Origin: Oceanospirillales bacterium
GTDB taxonomy: Bacteria; Pseudomonadota; Gammaproteobacteria; Pseudomonadales; Endozoicomonadaceae
Length of the DNA stretch: 64,000 nucleotides
Reading direction: 5' to 3'
Assembly: GCA_004762125.1 (NCBI GenBank)
Contig: SIHQ01000002.1
Span: 248,001-312,000, forward strand
A program made the position numbers and the translations under genes. This document shows positions 17,696 to 27,090 of the stretch, piece after piece (within the stretch, counting starts at the first letter, position 1; each line of letters opens with the position of its first letter). A model generated the notes under the pieces. It was not told the DNA's origin. It searched no databases and saw nothing but the letters and a program-made list of their open reading frames with translations.

Positions 17696-19361
17696 CTTCC
17701 TTGTCAGAAGCTTTACGATATTTATATTCCACCTGGTCTTCTTTCAGGCCGCGGTCACTCAGAGTGATTCGGTGCGGAATACCAATCAATTCCATATCTG
17801 CGAACTTAATGCCGGGGCTGGCTTTGCGATCATCCAGTAGAACGTCGTAGCCAGCATCGGTCAGCTCCTTATAGAGATTTTCGGCGGCTTCGCGAACGGC
17901 TTCAGATTTTTCAATCTTAAGGCCAACGATGGCGATCTGGAAAGGTGCAATGTTTTCTGGCCAGATGATGCCACGGTCATCGTGGTTTTGCTCGATAGCA
18001 GCGGCTACGACACGGGACACGCCAAGACCATAGCAACCCATGAACATGGTAACGGCCTTACCGTTCTCATTCAGAACCTTGGCGCCCAGTGCTTCAGAGT
18101 AGGTAGTGCCAAGCTGGAAGATGTGACCTACTTCAATACCGCGTTTGATCTCCAGTGTGCCTTTACCGCATGGGCTTAAGTCACCTTCAACAATATTACG
18201 CAGATCTTCAGCACGGTCAAAACGGGCATCACGATCCCAGTTCAGACCGAAGAAGTGCTTGTCGTCGATGTTGGCGCCAGCACCAAAGTCGGACATGACA
18301 GCAACAGTGTGATCAACAATCAGAGGAATCTTGATATCAACAGGGCCTAGAGAACCAGGTCCGGCACCCATGATGTCGCGAATTTCTTCTTCGGTAGCCA
18401 TGCGCAAAGGTGCGGCCACGTCTGGCAGTTTCTCTGCCTTGATTTCGTTCAGCTCATGATCGCCACGAACGATCAGGGCAACAAAGTTGGCTTCAGCCTC
18501 TTCGTCAGCAGCAACGATCAGCGTTTTAACGGTTTTTTCGATAGCCAGATCAAAGCCTTCAACCAGTGCAGCAATGGTTTTGGTGTTAGGCGTATCAATC
18601 AGACGTTTTTCTTCAGTGGCTTCGGCACGAGGCTGAATGGGTGCTACGGCTTCTGCCTTTTCAATGTTGGCGGCATACTTGCTTTCAGTACTGAAGGCAA
18701 TATCATCTTCACCGGATTCAGCCAGTACGTGAATTTCGTGGGAAGCGTTACCACCGATGGAACCGGTATCGGCTTCTACTGCACGGAAGTTCAGACCCAG
18801 TCGGTTGAAAATACGGAAATAGGTGTCGTGCATGTTCTGATATTCGGTGGCGAGACATTCCTGAGTGGCATGGAAAGAATAAGCATCTTTCATCAGGAAC
18901 TCACGACCGCGCATCAGACCAAAGCGTGGACGAATCTCATCACGGAATTTGGTTTGAATCTGATACATGTTCAGGGGTAGCTGCTTGTAGCTGCTGACTT
19001 CACTGCGCATCAGGTCGGTGATGACCTCTTCATGGGTTGGACCAATAACGAAGTCGCGCTGGTTGCGATCCTTGATACGAAGCAGTTCGGGGCCATACTG
19101 TTCCCAGCGACCTGATTCCTGCCAGAGTTCAGCTGGCTGCACTGAAGGCATCAGAACTTCCAGAGCTTCGGAACGGTTCATCTCTTCGCGGACAATGTTT
19201 TCCACTTTCTTGAGAACACGTAGTCCCATGGGCATCCAAGTGTAAAGACCAGAAGCCAGTTTACGGATCATGCCGGCACGCAGCATCAGCTGGTGACTGA
19301 TAACTACGGCATCGGAAGGTGTTTCCTTGAGCGTTGAGATCAAGGATCTGCTTGTACGCAT
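17646..19361 (-). CDS. proS: Prolyl-tRNA synthetase (bacterial type)
   Basis: A 571-residue class II aminoacyl-tRNA synthetase that charges tRNA-Pro. Visible class II signatures are [16 protein letters not shown] near the start, [20 protein letters not shown] (motif 2) and [17 protein letters not shown] (motif 3). The segment from about residue 225 to 405 is the editing (INS) domain of bacterial-type ProRS. The C-terminal anticodon-binding domain includes [19 protein letters not shown]. The length matches E. coli ProS (572). The ATG at 19361 is divergent from the HIT gene. Confidence 0.97.
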   Translation of the reverse strand: MRTSRSLISTLKETPSDAVVISHQLMLRAGMIRKLASGLYTWMPMGLRVLKKVENIVREEMNRSEALEVLMPSVQPAELWQESGRWEQYGPELLRIKDRNQRDFVIGPTHEEVITDLMRSEVSSYKQLPLNMYQIQTKFRDEIRPRFGLMRGREFLMKDAYSFHATQECLATEYQNMHDTYFRIFNRLGLNFRAVEADTGSIGGNASHEIHVLAESGEDDIAFSTESKYAANIEKAEAVAPIQPRAEATEEKRLIDTPNTKTIAALVEGFDLAIEKTVKTLIVAADEEAEANFVALIVRGDHELNEIKAEKLPDVAAPLRMATEEEIRDIMGAGPGSLGPVDIKIPLIVDHTVAVMSDFGAGANIDDKHFFGLNWDRDARFDRAEDLRNIVEGDLSPCGKGTLEIKRGIEVGHIFQLGTTYSEALGAKVLNENGKAVTMFMGCYGLGVSRVVAAAIEQNHDDRGIIWPENIAPFQIAIVGLKIEKSEAVREAAENLYKELTDAGYDVLLDDRKASPGIKFADMELIGIPHRITLSDRGLKEDQVEYKYRKASDKEDVALNEIVSLIKERLA

Positions 19362-19545
19362 GTGCTATATAACCTGATTTTCAGTAAACGAAAAAAAGCA
19401 TATTTTATCACTCATGCTTGATACCTGCTATCAGCAGCTGGCAATGGTGTATTGGAATGGCGCTGGAAGTAATGTGGAGTTGGAATGCGGAGTTGGATAT
19501 AGTGCCGTGCTAAAAGGTTTCTACAGTATTAGGTCTGGAGTGTTT

Positions 19546-19962
19546 ATGAGTGGTTTCGAACTGGATTATCGACTGGAAGCGGATTGCTTTCATCTAGGAG
19601 ACCTTCCTCTCTGTCGTGTGCTTCTGATGAACGACAGCCAATACCCATGGTTCATTCTGGTGCCGAAAGTGGCAGGTGTCAGTGAAGCGTTTCATCTTGA
19701 TGAAGAGCAACAGTTACAGCTGGCTTGTGAATCTTCTATTGTATCCGGTACGCTGAGTGATCTGTTTGAAGCGGATAAAATGAATGTAGCGGCACTGGGC
19801 AATGTTGTCAGTCAGCTGCACATTCATCATATTGTTCGTTATGAGAACGATATCGCCTGGCCGAACCCTGTCTGGGGTCAGAAACCAGTACAGCCCTATG
19901 ATGAGGAACAAGTGAAGGAGATTCGTAAGAAGTTACAGTCTCTATTTGACTGTTTTGATTGA
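19546..19962 (+). CDS. HIT-domain protein
   Basis: A 138-residue member of the histidine-triad superfamily, which acts on nucleoside phosphoramidates or dinucleoside polyphosphates. The family segment is QLHIHHIVRYENDIAWPNP. When aligned on the final Arg, Gln takes the place of the first His while the middle, nucleophilic His is kept; this variant is usual in the related proteobacterial subfamily as I remember it. Start ATG 19546 follows GGAG at 19537-19540; the frame is open upstream to 19414 but has no good start there. It is followed by slyX 48 bases downstream. Confidence 0.85.
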   Translation: MSGFELDYRLEADCFHLGDLPLCRVLLMNDSQYPWFILVPKVAGVSEAFHLDEEQQLQLACESSIVSGTLSDLFEADKMNVAALGNVVSQLHIHHIVRYENDIAWPNPVWGQKPVQPYDEEQVKEIRKKLQSLFDCFD

Positions 19963-20010
19963 TGGAATGTAACAGTATGCATTACGTGATCGGATTCAGG
20001 AGCTATTGTC

Positions 20011-20214
20011 ATGCGTGATGAGTTGATTGAACTTCAAACACAGGTGGCCTATCAAGAAGATACGATTAGCCAGTTGAATGATGTAGTGACACGTCAGCAG
20101 AAGGACATTGATGGGCTTACGCGAGCGGTAGAACAGTTGAAGCAGCAGATGGTGGCCATAACTGATGCTCCTCAGGGTGAGCAGATAGAAGAAACGCCGC
20201 CTCCGCATTATTAA
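20011..20214 (+). CDS. slyX: SlyX family protein
   Basis: A 67-residue coiled-coil protein with the SlyX pattern: ELQTQVAYQEDTISQLNDVV, QQKDIDGL, and a C-terminal PPPHY. The function of SlyX is unknown. GGAG at 19999-20002 precedes the ATG by eight bases. A strong hairpin with T runs follows, so slyX ends this transcript. Confidence 0.88.
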   Translation: MRDELIELQTQVAYQEDTISQLNDVVTRQQKDIDGLTRAVEQLKQQMVAITDAPQGEQIEETPPPHY

Positions 20215-20233
20215 TAGTAGCTAGTAGTAGCAA

Positions 20234-20276
20234 TAAAAAAAACGAGGCAGATTTTTTAACCTGCCTCGTTTTTTTA
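20234..20276. terminator. Bidirectional terminator between slyX and the cold-shock fusion
   Basis: AACGAGGCAG (20241-20250) and CTGCCTCGTT (20261-20270) form a perfect ten-base stem, with A run on the left and T run on the right. It can end both the plus-strand slyX transcript and the minus-strand cold-shock gene. Confidence 0.85.
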
Positions 20277-20289
20277 ACCGTTCCCAAGG

Positions 20290-20946
20290 TTACCGGCCGC
20301 GTGCGGCAGCGATAACATCTTCTGCCTGCAGACCTTTATCCTTGTCGACAACGACAAACTCTACACGTTGTCCTTCAGATAGCGTTCTATGGCCTTCGCC
20401 ACGAATAGCTCGATAGTGAACGAATACATCATCGCCACTGTCGCGAGTAATAAAGCCAAAGCCTTTTGATACGTTGAACCACTTAACGGTGCCTGTTTCC
20501 CGGCCGGAGTCAGAGTAAGTCTCAGAGTAGCTGTGGTCACTGTCGCTATCGTTGTTGTTGGCGCTGCCTGGGCGGCTGGCGGAGTGAAGAAGAGAACCGA
20601 CAATAAGCAATACAGCTGACAGCTGGTTCAGGTCGATGCCTATTTCAAGCTGTTGTCCAAAGACAATGACAATGCTGATTGCTGGTGCAACTAGCAGAGC
20701 AATGCTGCCTAATGCTTGTAGGTATATTTTATTGCAATCGCAAAGGGTCAGGTAGCTTCCGAGTACCAGATTCACCAGAGCAGCTGTCAGCAATAGCATG
20801 CTGTGCGCTGAAATGGCGACGGCTTCACCAGTAAAGATGCTCAGAATAGAGCCTTCAACAGCCAGAACGGCCAGTGACAGAAGCCCTGCCAGTGAGTGAA
20901 GTAGTTTAAGATGTTTCAAGTACAGTGTCCTTTTGGTTGTTATCAT
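20290..20946 (-). CDS. Membrane protein fused to a cold-shock domain
   Basis: A 218-residue two-part protein. Residues 1-122 contain about four membrane helices. Residues 123-150 are a Ser/Asp/Asn-rich linker. Residues 151-218 are a cold-shock domain with [19 protein letters not shown] (RNP1) and [10 protein letters not shown] (RNP2). Cold-shock domains bind single-stranded RNA or DNA; here the domain would be held at the inner membrane on the cytoplasmic side. Such fusions are known in some marine gammaproteobacteria, but no function is established to my knowledge. The start ATG is at 20946. Confidence 0.85.
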   Translation of the reverse strand: MITTKRTLYLKHLKLLHSLAGLLSLAVLAVEGSILSIFTGEAVAISAHSMLLLTAALVNLVLGSYLTLCDCNKIYLQALGSIALLVAPAISIVIVFGQQLEIGIDLNQLSAVLLIVGSLLHSASRPGSANNNDSDSDHSYSETYSDSGRETGTVKWFNVSKGFGFITRDSGDDVFVHYRAIRGEGHRTLSEGQRVEFVVVDKDKGLQAEDVIAAARGR

Positions 20947-21429
20947 TTAGTGAAAAACAGGCTGGCAGGCCGAAGAAAAAATACCGACCATCCTCGCACA
21001 GAACATCAGAAAATCATTGTACCCATGTACCAATAAAACAAACGGCACAACTGAATAAATAAAACTCTCAGCTGTGTGACAGGTTATTAGGTCCAATGTT
21101 CCCCATACAGTTAAATTCAATACTGTATAACCGCTAATGTAACTCTATACCGTCAGTATCTCAAATCCTATCTATGCCTTGAAAACAAAGGGCTGGAGCA
21201 AATGCATTAATTGCTTAAAAAATGCTCGCATAGAAAAAATACACTTGTTATAGTGATTTCAGATGTTTCAAAAGCCTGTTTTTTCAGGTTCTGTGAGGTC
21301 AGGGATGTAGATGTTCGGTTGTATCCGGGCTCGCCTCCTGTGAAGCATTAAATCAGCCTGGTGTAGTGGCAGATCGCATCCGCAGTTGCGGAAGTAAATA
21401 CTACAGGGATAACCATCAGGAGCGTCAGC
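20947..21429. other. Intergenic region (483 bp), no gene seen
   Basis: This AT-rich region separates the cold-shock fusion (minus) from the HU-like gene (plus), so it must carry divergent promoters. I see no convincing coding frame, RNA gene or strong consensus promoter. ACAG (21107-21110) and CTGT near 21124 face the wrong way for a LexA box. Confidence 0.6.
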
Positions 21430-21771
21430 ATGGCAGCTAAAAAAGCAGCAGCTATCAAGGATAAGTACAGCAAAACCCAGATCGTTTCGGAAATCTCCGA
21501 AAACACAGGGCTTACCCGAAAAGAAGTAGGGGCTGTAATGGATGAACTCAGCGAATTGGTTGAGCGTCACCTCAAAAAGCGGGGCTGTGGTGAGTTTACA
21601 CTGCCCGGCCTGCTAAAAATTGTTACGCGTAAGAAACCTGCAACCAAGGCGAGAAAAGGGGTTCCGAACCCATTCAAACCTGGTGAGGTTATGGATGTGC
21701 CAGCCAAACCGGCGAGTACTCAAGTAAAAGTCAGGCCGTTAAAAAAACTGAAAGAATTCGCAACTACCTGA
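21430..21771 (+). CDS. HU-like DNA-binding protein
   Basis: A 113-residue member of the HU/IHF superfamily, longer than HU (about 90) because of a basic Ala/Lys N-terminal extension (MAAKKAAAIKDKYSKTQI). The fold is seen in SEISENTGLTRKEVGAVMDE, GCGEFTLPGLLKIVTRKKPA and the arm segment GVPNPFKPGEVMDVPAKPAS. It is a predicted nucleoid-associated DNA-bending protein. It is monocistronic, with a strong terminator after it. GGAG at 21420-21423 precedes the ATG. Confidence 0.9.
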   Translation: MAAKKAAAIKDKYSKTQIVSEISENTGLTRKEVGAVMDELSELVERHLKKRGCGEFTLPGLLKIVTRKKPATKARKGVPNPFKPGEVMDVPAKPASTQVKVRPLKKLKEFATT

Positions 21772-21797
21772 TTTTCGATACGCTGTACAACCCCTAT

Positions 21798-21827
21798 AAA
21801 AGAGAGGCTTTTTAGCCTCTCTTTTTT
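21798..21827 (+). terminator. Terminator after the HU-like gene
   Basis: AAAAGAGAGGCT (21798-21809) and AGCCTCTCTTTT (21814-21825) form a 12-base stem with a four-base loop, followed by T residues, 26 bases after the stop. Confidence 0.9.
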
Positions 21828-22115
21828 CGTTTTAGACTTAGAGCGGTCTGTGATCTTAATATTAACCCTTATTTTATTTAATTCCTAAGCATATGATTTG
21901 TAAGTAAAAAGAAAATTTTTCATAGTTAATAGCTTTATTTTTTTTTCGGAAACTACGCATTAAGATGCGGCTTAACGCATAGAGGGGTGATGCCAAATCG
22001 GGGTTTGGTGTCGTGTGAATCGTGCTTATTTACTCGATGTCTCGTGCAAATAGCACTGACATGGTTGGACGTAATAACCCAACATGAAGTGGCACTATTT
22101 TGGAGTAGTATAAGA
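21828..22115. other. Leader region of the first porin gene
   Basis: About 290 bases, very AT-rich around 21850-21950, with no protein-coding start that has a ribosome-binding site. The porin frame is open upstream to 21987, but the signal peptide begins at 22116. A weak pairing CCAAA/TTTGG occurs near 21993-22010. It is probably a promoter plus untranslated leader. Confidence 0.5.
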
Positions 22116-23426
22116 ATGAAATTTTTTGCCAAGAGCGCACTTTGCGCAGCGATCGCCACTAGCGTTTTTGCTGCTTCAGCACAAGCTGATATATCTTCTT
22201 TTGATCCCAGCCTGAAAGCTACTTACAAAAATTATTACTGGAAGCAAAAAGATCAGGAAGGTTACTACCGTGATTCTCTGGTTCAGGCTTTGGTTCTGGA
22301 TCTGGACTCTGGCTATTACAACGATATGATTGGTGTTGTTGTGACTGCTGGCGTAGCGAACCCTTTGGATGTTAAAAAGCGTCGTTATATTTCTAATCTG
22401 CCTGTAGGTGAAGACGGAGAGGCGAACAGTTTCGCTGGCCTTCAGCAGGCTTATGTTAAAACCAAATTTGCGGTATCAGGTGCAGAGTTCAAACTCGATC
22501 ATGGTGCTAGAAAACGTAGTACAGAGCTCTATGGTAACTCAGGTTCTCGAATTTTGGTTGCTAGCTCTTACGGTACTGACTTTTCTGTAGATTATTCCGG
22601 TCTTAACCTGTACGCCTCCAAAATTACTGCTGCTAGCAGTCGTAATTCGTCTGCTTTCAAGCGTGACCTGACTAACGGGAGCAGTGTAGATCCTCAGAAA
22701 ATAGGCAGCGTTCAAATTATCGGTGGTAATTACACTGTTGCAGGTGTTGATCTGACGGTTGAGCACCTGGTTGTTAAAGACACACTGAAGAAAAACTTCT
22801 TCAAAGCTGCTTATACTTTTGATTTGAAAAACGGCATGAACTTAGCTACCGACGTTCGTTACGGTACTGCTAAAAAAGGTGGAAGTCTGCTGGGTGCCGA
22901 TAATAACAACAAAACCAAAAATGATAAGTCTGATGATTTCTTTGAGGTTACTGACAAGTATGAGTCTTCGTTCGTTAACCTAAACGCTACTCTGAATCTT
23001 GATAACAGCTATGTTGGAGCTGGCTTCAATAAAGTAAGCAAGGGTAATTGGAACGACTTCGTAGGTAGTGTGGGTAATGCTGGTTCCTTCCCGTCTACTC
23101 TGTCTCAGTGGTATGACCATAATCTGGAAGGCTCTAAGGGTTACTTACTGACTGCTGGCCATAATTTTGCTGATCAAGGTCTGGCTGGTCTGAGTGTTGA
23201 TCTGACCTATGCTCTTAGCAATGGTGCTAAGGGTTATAAAGATCAGGAAATCAAAGAATTTGTTAGCTACGTTTCCTATCAGTTTGATGGTCAGATGAAA
23301 GGGCTTTCTCTGGCTTGGTTGCATGCTAGTGGTGATGACAAAAGAACAACGGATGCAGGTGTTAAAACTGACGAATTTGACCGCACCAATCGCTTCTACC
23401 TGAAGTATACAAAAGCTATCTTTTAA
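22116..23426 (+). CDS. OprD-like outer-membrane porin
   Basis: A 436-residue beta-barrel porin. The signal peptide is MKFFAKSALCAAIATSVFAA...AQA. The mature part begins with alternating strands (LKATYKNYYWKQKD), contains LDLDSGYYNDMIGVVVTAG as in OprD-type porins, and ends with an aromatic C-terminal Phe (LKYTKAIF), the signal for BAM-dependent insertion. GGAG at 22102-22105 precedes the ATG; the frame upstream to 21987 has no signal sequence and is rejected. OprD-family porins admit amino acids, peptides or sugars; the substrate here is unknown. A terminator follows. Confidence 0.85.
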   Translation: MKFFAKSALCAAIATSVFAASAQADISSFDPSLKATYKNYYWKQKDQEGYYRDSLVQALVLDLDSGYYNDMIGVVVTAGVANPLDVKKRRYISNLPVGEDGEANSFAGLQQAYVKTKFAVSGAEFKLDHGARKRSTELYGNSGSRILVASSYGTDFSVDYSGLNLYASKITAASSRNSSAFKRDLTNGSSVDPQKIGSVQIIGGNYTVAGVDLTVEHLVVKDTLKKNFFKAAYTFDLKNGMNLATDVRYGTAKKGGSLLGADNNNKTKNDKSDDFFEVTDKYESSFVNLNATLNLDNSYVGAGFNKVSKGNWNDFVGSVGNAGSFPSTLSQWYDHNLEGSKGYLLTAGHNFADQGLAGLSVDLTYALSNGAKGYKDQEIKEFVSYVSYQFDGQMKGLSLAWLHASGDDKRTTDAGVKTDEFDRTNRFYLKYTKAIF

Positions 23427-23453
23427 TTTTTTGACAAAGACTAATTAAAAAAG

Positions 23454-23482
23454 AAAACCCGGAATTGTCCGGGTTTTTTATA
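23454..23482 (+). terminator. Terminator after the first porin gene
   Basis: AAAACCCGGA (23454-23463) and TCCGGGTTTT (23468-23477) form a ten-base stem with a four-base loop and a T run. Confidence 0.9.
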
Positions 23483-23544
23483 GCTGCATAACGTTGATAT
23501 GCAGATCAGTTTTTTTATCAGTGCTTTTATCAGTACTTGGTCAG

Positions 23545-23874
23545 TTACTTATTATTATCACGATCCAATTTCACCCACTGAGTTTTTTCCGCTCCAGCTA
23601 TTGATGCTTTGATCACAACAGAGCTGATACCACCGACAAAATTAAAGTCAGCACGACCGTTATTGTCGGTCATTTTTTCTGACTTAAGCGTGCCTCCATT
23701 TGTCAGCATCTGGATGTTGGCACCATCAACAGGCTGTCCGTCCATGTAAACACGGGCAGTAACGCCATTGAAGTCATTGGTTGTTGTGTACAAACTCATA
23801 CTTCCGGCGTGAGCACTGGCAGCAGCAAATGCTGATAGAGCGATAGCAGAAAAAAAGTTCTTGAAATTTTTCAT
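23545..23874 (-). CDS. Small exported protein, transthyretin-like fold suggested
   Basis: A 109-residue protein with a clean signal peptide (NFFSAIALSAFAAASAHA) and a beta-rich mature part of about 85 residues, including RVYMDGQPVDGANIQMLTNG and MTDNNGRADFNFVGG. The repeated pattern of a short value-bearing strand followed by D-N-N-G-x-A resembles carboxypeptidase-regulatory/transthyretin-like domains; this is a pattern guess. ATG at 23874 is used because GAGGAG lies about six bases before it. It is monocistronic, between two porin genes. No cysteines, so no disulfides. Confidence 0.7.
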   Translation of the reverse strand: MKNFKNFFSAIALSAFAAASAHAGSMSLYTTTNDFNGVTARVYMDGQPVDGANIQMLTNGGTLKSEKMTDNNGRADFNFVGGISSVVIKASIAGAEKTQWVKLDRDNNK

Positions 23875-24429
23875 GAAAATCTCCTCGTTATACAGATGCA
23901 TAACAGATTTAAGGTGTTTTGCTGGGTAAGTTTCAGTAAATGGTTTATCTGGGCTGATCTGGAAAATCAGAGTTTTCCAAAATTGCTTTAGATCAAAAAA
24001 ACCACAACAATTTTCAGATTAATTGCTCAGAGAGAATCTGCTTGAAAATGGGGGGGTGATTAATGATGAGTGGTGATAAGAATGGGCTGACAGGCTTAAG
24101 TTTGAAGGCGTCTGGTAAATGGTGTTTTATAAAGTAATAGTTGGGAAATCAAAATTAATGTCAATAAATCACCATCAGCTTACCGAATGCATACATAAAA
24201 TAACTAACTATTAGGACATGGGTACCTATTGCATTTCGGTTGATACTGTATAAGAATCGATTCACGTGATAGGGATGGCAAGGCTGAATTGGGGTTGGGC
24301 ATTGCAAAGTAGTTGTTAATAGCAACGTATCCCGCACGAAAGTTACCGATATGACTGTAAAGCTTTTTTAAAGCGCTCTTAAAGAAAGAGCCAGCGTATC
24401 AAAACACAATACTGGAGTAGGTTCACATC
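23875..24429. other. Intergenic region (555 bp) with divergent promoters
   Basis: No coding frame of note. The region must drive both the small exported protein (minus) and the porin at 24430 (plus). Just upstream of the porin, GCTCTT (24379-24384) pairs with AAGAGC a few bases later, giving a small leader hairpin. No clear sigma-70 consensus pair was found. Confidence 0.5.
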
Positions 24430-25413
24430 ATGAAATTATTTGTAAAAAGCGCTCTGTGCGTAGCTGTTGCTTTCGCTGCTAATGCTTCTGCTGCTATCCA
24501 GCCTCTGGCTGCTGATCAGTTCTCCGTCGGCGGTGAAGTTACTGCTGGTGGTTCTTACGAATCTGAAAAAGGCACTATTAACACTGGTGCTACTGAATTC
24601 ACGCTGCAAAATTCTTATAAGAATGGCGGGATCGTTGGTTACGTAGAAGTTGACCTGAAAGCAAAATGGGGACAAGAATTTGACACTGAAAAAGTAAATG
24701 GCCAAGACGTAGCTATTGCTAAAGGTTTAGATCGTGACATCGTTTCTGACCTGGACAAAGCCTGGATCGGTTATGACTTCGGTGTTGGTACACTGTCTTA
24801 CGGTGTTGAAAACGACACTGCTCTGGACAAAGTTGACGGTAAAGGCGACTTGTCTATTGAGTTTGGTAAGAACGCTCCAGATGCCGACGATAAGTTTAAT
24901 GTAGTTAAGTTTGAAGGTTCTACTCAGGGCGTTGTATATGGCATCTCCTACTTTGAAGCCGAAGATCTGAAAGATACAGCAACAGAAGTGAAGCGTAACG
25001 ACCGTGGCTACAACGGTTATGTTGGTTATGAAGCTGGTGTTGTAAACGTATACGTTGGTCACGAGAAGCAACGTAACGATTTCAAGACTACTACTGTTAC
25101 CGGTAATGCTGATCTGGGTGTTGCAAAAGTAGGTGTTAACTACTGGACATCTAAGAAGGACAACAAGTCTGAAACTAAAACTGTTAAAGGTTACTATGTT
25201 TCCGCTGCCAAGTCCTTCGGCGAGCTGACCGTTGCTGCTGGTTATGGCGACCCAAGCAACAAAGCTAAAAATGATAAGTTCTTCAACGTTGGTGCTGAGT
25301 ACGCTCTGAGCGCTAACACTTACGTTAAGGCTGACTTCAAGTTCGGTAAAGAAACTGTTGATACCGACAAGAAGCGTCAAGACGTTTACCTGAAGGCTGG
25401 CTACACCTTCTAA
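24430..25413 (+). CDS. General porin (Gram-negative porin family)
   Basis: A 327-residue 16-strand-type porin with a signal peptide (MKLFVKSALCVAVAFAANASA) and a barrel of alternating strands, for example SVGGEVTAGGSYESEKG and KAWIGYDFGVGTLSYGVEND, ending in the C-terminal Phe of DVYLKAGYTF. The codon use is smooth and GGAG precedes the ATG, consistent with high expression. The signal peptide is nearly the same as in the OprD-like porin at 22116 although the barrels differ. A strong terminator follows. Confidence 0.88.
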   Translation: MKLFVKSALCVAVAFAANASAAIQPLAADQFSVGGEVTAGGSYESEKGTINTGATEFTLQNSYKNGGIVGYVEVDLKAKWGQEFDTEKVNGQDVAIAKGLDRDIVSDLDKAWIGYDFGVGTLSYGVENDTALDKVDGKGDLSIEFGKNAPDADDKFNVVKFEGSTQGVVYGISYFEAEDLKDTATEVKRNDRGYNGYVGYEAGVVNVYVGHEKQRNDFKTTTVTGNADLGVAKVGVNYWTSKKDNKSETKTVKGYYVSAAKSFGELTVAAGYGDPSNKAKNDKFFNVGAEYALSANTYVKADFKFGKETVDTDKKRQDVYLKAGYTF

Positions 25414-25447
25414 GACTGAATTGTCAGGCTTGACCTGATATTCACTC

Positions 25448-25481
25448 AAGCCGGATAACTGAAAGGTTATCCGGTTTTTTT
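25448..25481 (+). terminator. Terminator after the general porin gene
   Basis: CCGGATAAC (25451-25459) and GTTATCCGG (25466-25474) form a nine-base stem with a six-base loop and a run of seven T. Confidence 0.92.
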
Positions 25482-25505
25482 GTGCCTGTATAAAATGTAT
25501 GAGCA

Positions 25506-25534
25506 CAAAAAAGCCCCTGCAAATGCAGAGGCTT
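25506..25534 (-). terminator. Terminator after the minus-strand OprD-like gene
   Basis: On the minus strand, AAGCCTCTGC and GCAGGGGCTT (plus-strand 25525-25534 and 25511-25520) form a ten-base stem with one mismatch and a four-base loop, followed by T residues. It lies 28 bases beyond the stop of the gene at 25563. Confidence 0.85.
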
Positions 25535-25562
25535 TATAGAGTTAACGGACTCTAAATGGTAT

Positions 25563-26831
25563 TTAGAATACAGACACTTTGTATTGAACGATTACGCGAG
25601 TGTCGGTATCGGTAGTAGTGTCGCCACCGTCAGGATTGGTCTTAGCTTTTGCATATCTCAGGCGTGCGGATAGTCCTTCAAGTTGAGGGATTGCATACGT
25701 GGTATCAAAGTTAAGCTCGTTTCTGTCACCAGCGACGTAACTACTAGTTTCTTCGTAATCACCTTTTCTGTATTTAACGGTAGCAACCAGACCTGGAACC
25801 ATTTCAGCGAAGTCGTAGGAAGCGTTCACGCCCCAAGTCTTCTCGCCATTGTTATCGAAGTCTTTTAGCTGAACTGCATTGTAACCGAAGTGACCTGTGT
25901 CATCTTCGCCACCCCAGGCATCATCATAAGATCCGATGTCTGTTTTCTTAACCTTGGTGTACATCAAGGATACGCTAGCAGCTCCAAAGCCTGCTGTGGC
26001 TTTCAGGCCATAAGCGCTTTGCTTGTTATCCTTGTCATCAACTTTGCTTGCGCCAATACGCTGGTTCTGGCCATAATTCGCTGCAAAATCCAGAGCTACA
26101 CCTTCAGCTTCTGTGGAGAAGCTAGCAGCTACAAGATAGCGTTTAGCGTGCTCAGATTGAGTTGCGTAATCAGCGGCAAGGGTCATGCCGTTACCAAAGT
26201 CGTAGGCAGCACCTACGCTTTTAACTGCTTCGCTTTTAAGTTCGCCGTCTTTTGTTACTTCCAAATCGTGGAAGCCGGATTCTGTCTTGCTGCTGCCTTT
26301 CTTGGCCCAAACTGCGTGAGCAGACAGTCCTTCATAGGATACGTCACCATAGAAAGCTTCAGACAAACTTGGCAGCACACGGCTGTCAGAGTCGTTTACC
26401 AGAGGCAGGTTCAGGAACATACGGCCATACTTCAGTACACCCATGTCAGCCAGATTGAACTTGATGGCATAAGCATTTTTGCCGTAGCTCTTCGCATCGC
26501 CCTTGCTGTCAACATATAGAAGGCCTGGGTTGGCAGGAGAGGTTACGCCATTTTTGGTAATAAGGTCGCTGTTAGAAGCGCCCAGCTTCAAAGAGTAGTA
26601 TGCGCCTAGGTCAACACCAACGATGTTTTCGAAGTAACCTGAAGAGTAATCTACACGGATACCTTGAGCCCACTGATCGTTAGACAGTTTGGTTGCGGTC
26701 TCGGAAGTGGTGTGCTTGTAGTAATTACGCAGCTCAATATTCATGCTGGAATCGTCTACAAAAGAGTTGGCTTGTGCCGAAGTGGCGAGCAGAATTGCAG
26801 CGCTCAGGGCACTGAGTTGTGCGATTTTCAT
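25563..26831 (-). CDS. OprD-family outer-membrane porin
   Basis: A 422-residue porin with signal peptide MKIAQLSALSAAILLATSAQA. The mature part starts DDSSMNIELRNYYKH and contains QGIRVDYSSGYFENIVGVDL and VLKYGRMFLNLPLVNDSDSR, which fit the OprD family (N-terminal strands and the first extracellular loops). It ends with VQYKVSVF, a C-terminal Phe. It is an outer-membrane channel whose substrate cannot be named. Another OprD-like gene lies upstream on the same strand 259 bases away, each with its own leader, so both may be separately transcribed. Confidence 0.9.
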   Translation of the reverse strand: MKIAQLSALSAAILLATSAQANSFVDDSSMNIELRNYYKHTTSETATKLSNDQWAQGIRVDYSSGYFENIVGVDLGAYYSLKLGASNSDLITKNGVTSPANPGLLYVDSKGDAKSYGKNAYAIKFNLADMGVLKYGRMFLNLPLVNDSDSRVLPSLSEAFYGDVSYEGLSAHAVWAKKGSSKTESGFHDLEVTKDGELKSEAVKSVGAAYDFGNGMTLAADYATQSEHAKRYLVAASFSTEAEGVALDFAANYGQNQRIGASKVDDKDNKQSAYGLKATAGFGAASVSLMYTKVKKTDIGSYDDAWGGEDDTGHFGYNAVQLKDFDNNGEKTWGVNASYDFAEMVPGLVATVKYRKGDYEETSSYVAGDRNELNFDTTYAIPQLEGLSARLRYAKAKTNPDGGDTTTDTDTRVIVQYKVSVF

Positions 26832-27090
26832 TTTAGTTCAGCTCCTTGCTGATAGGTGTGTTTTCTGCCCCCGACTTCAGCGTCCATACAATACAGTACA
26901 AAAGAAACGTACTGCGAAGTCTCCCCATGGGGCACTAATAATACTTATACAAACAGAAGGGGGATGCAAGCGAGAAGAGGAAGGAGTGGGAAAAAACTTA
27001 AGATGTGAATATGTTGAGGATGGATTTAAGATTGAATTTAAGAGTGGCGTCCTTGCCTAAGATTCCTTGTTATTCGTCAGCGAATCGTTA

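Noticed and set aside
21105-21130. ACAG and CTGT inverted repeat upstream of the HU-like gene
   Set aside because: The half-sites are in the opposite order to a LexA box and the spacing is wrong.
24727-25506. A long minus-strand frame opposite the general porin
   Set aside because: It is the antisense of a strongly coding porin gene with smooth codon use and a signal peptide.
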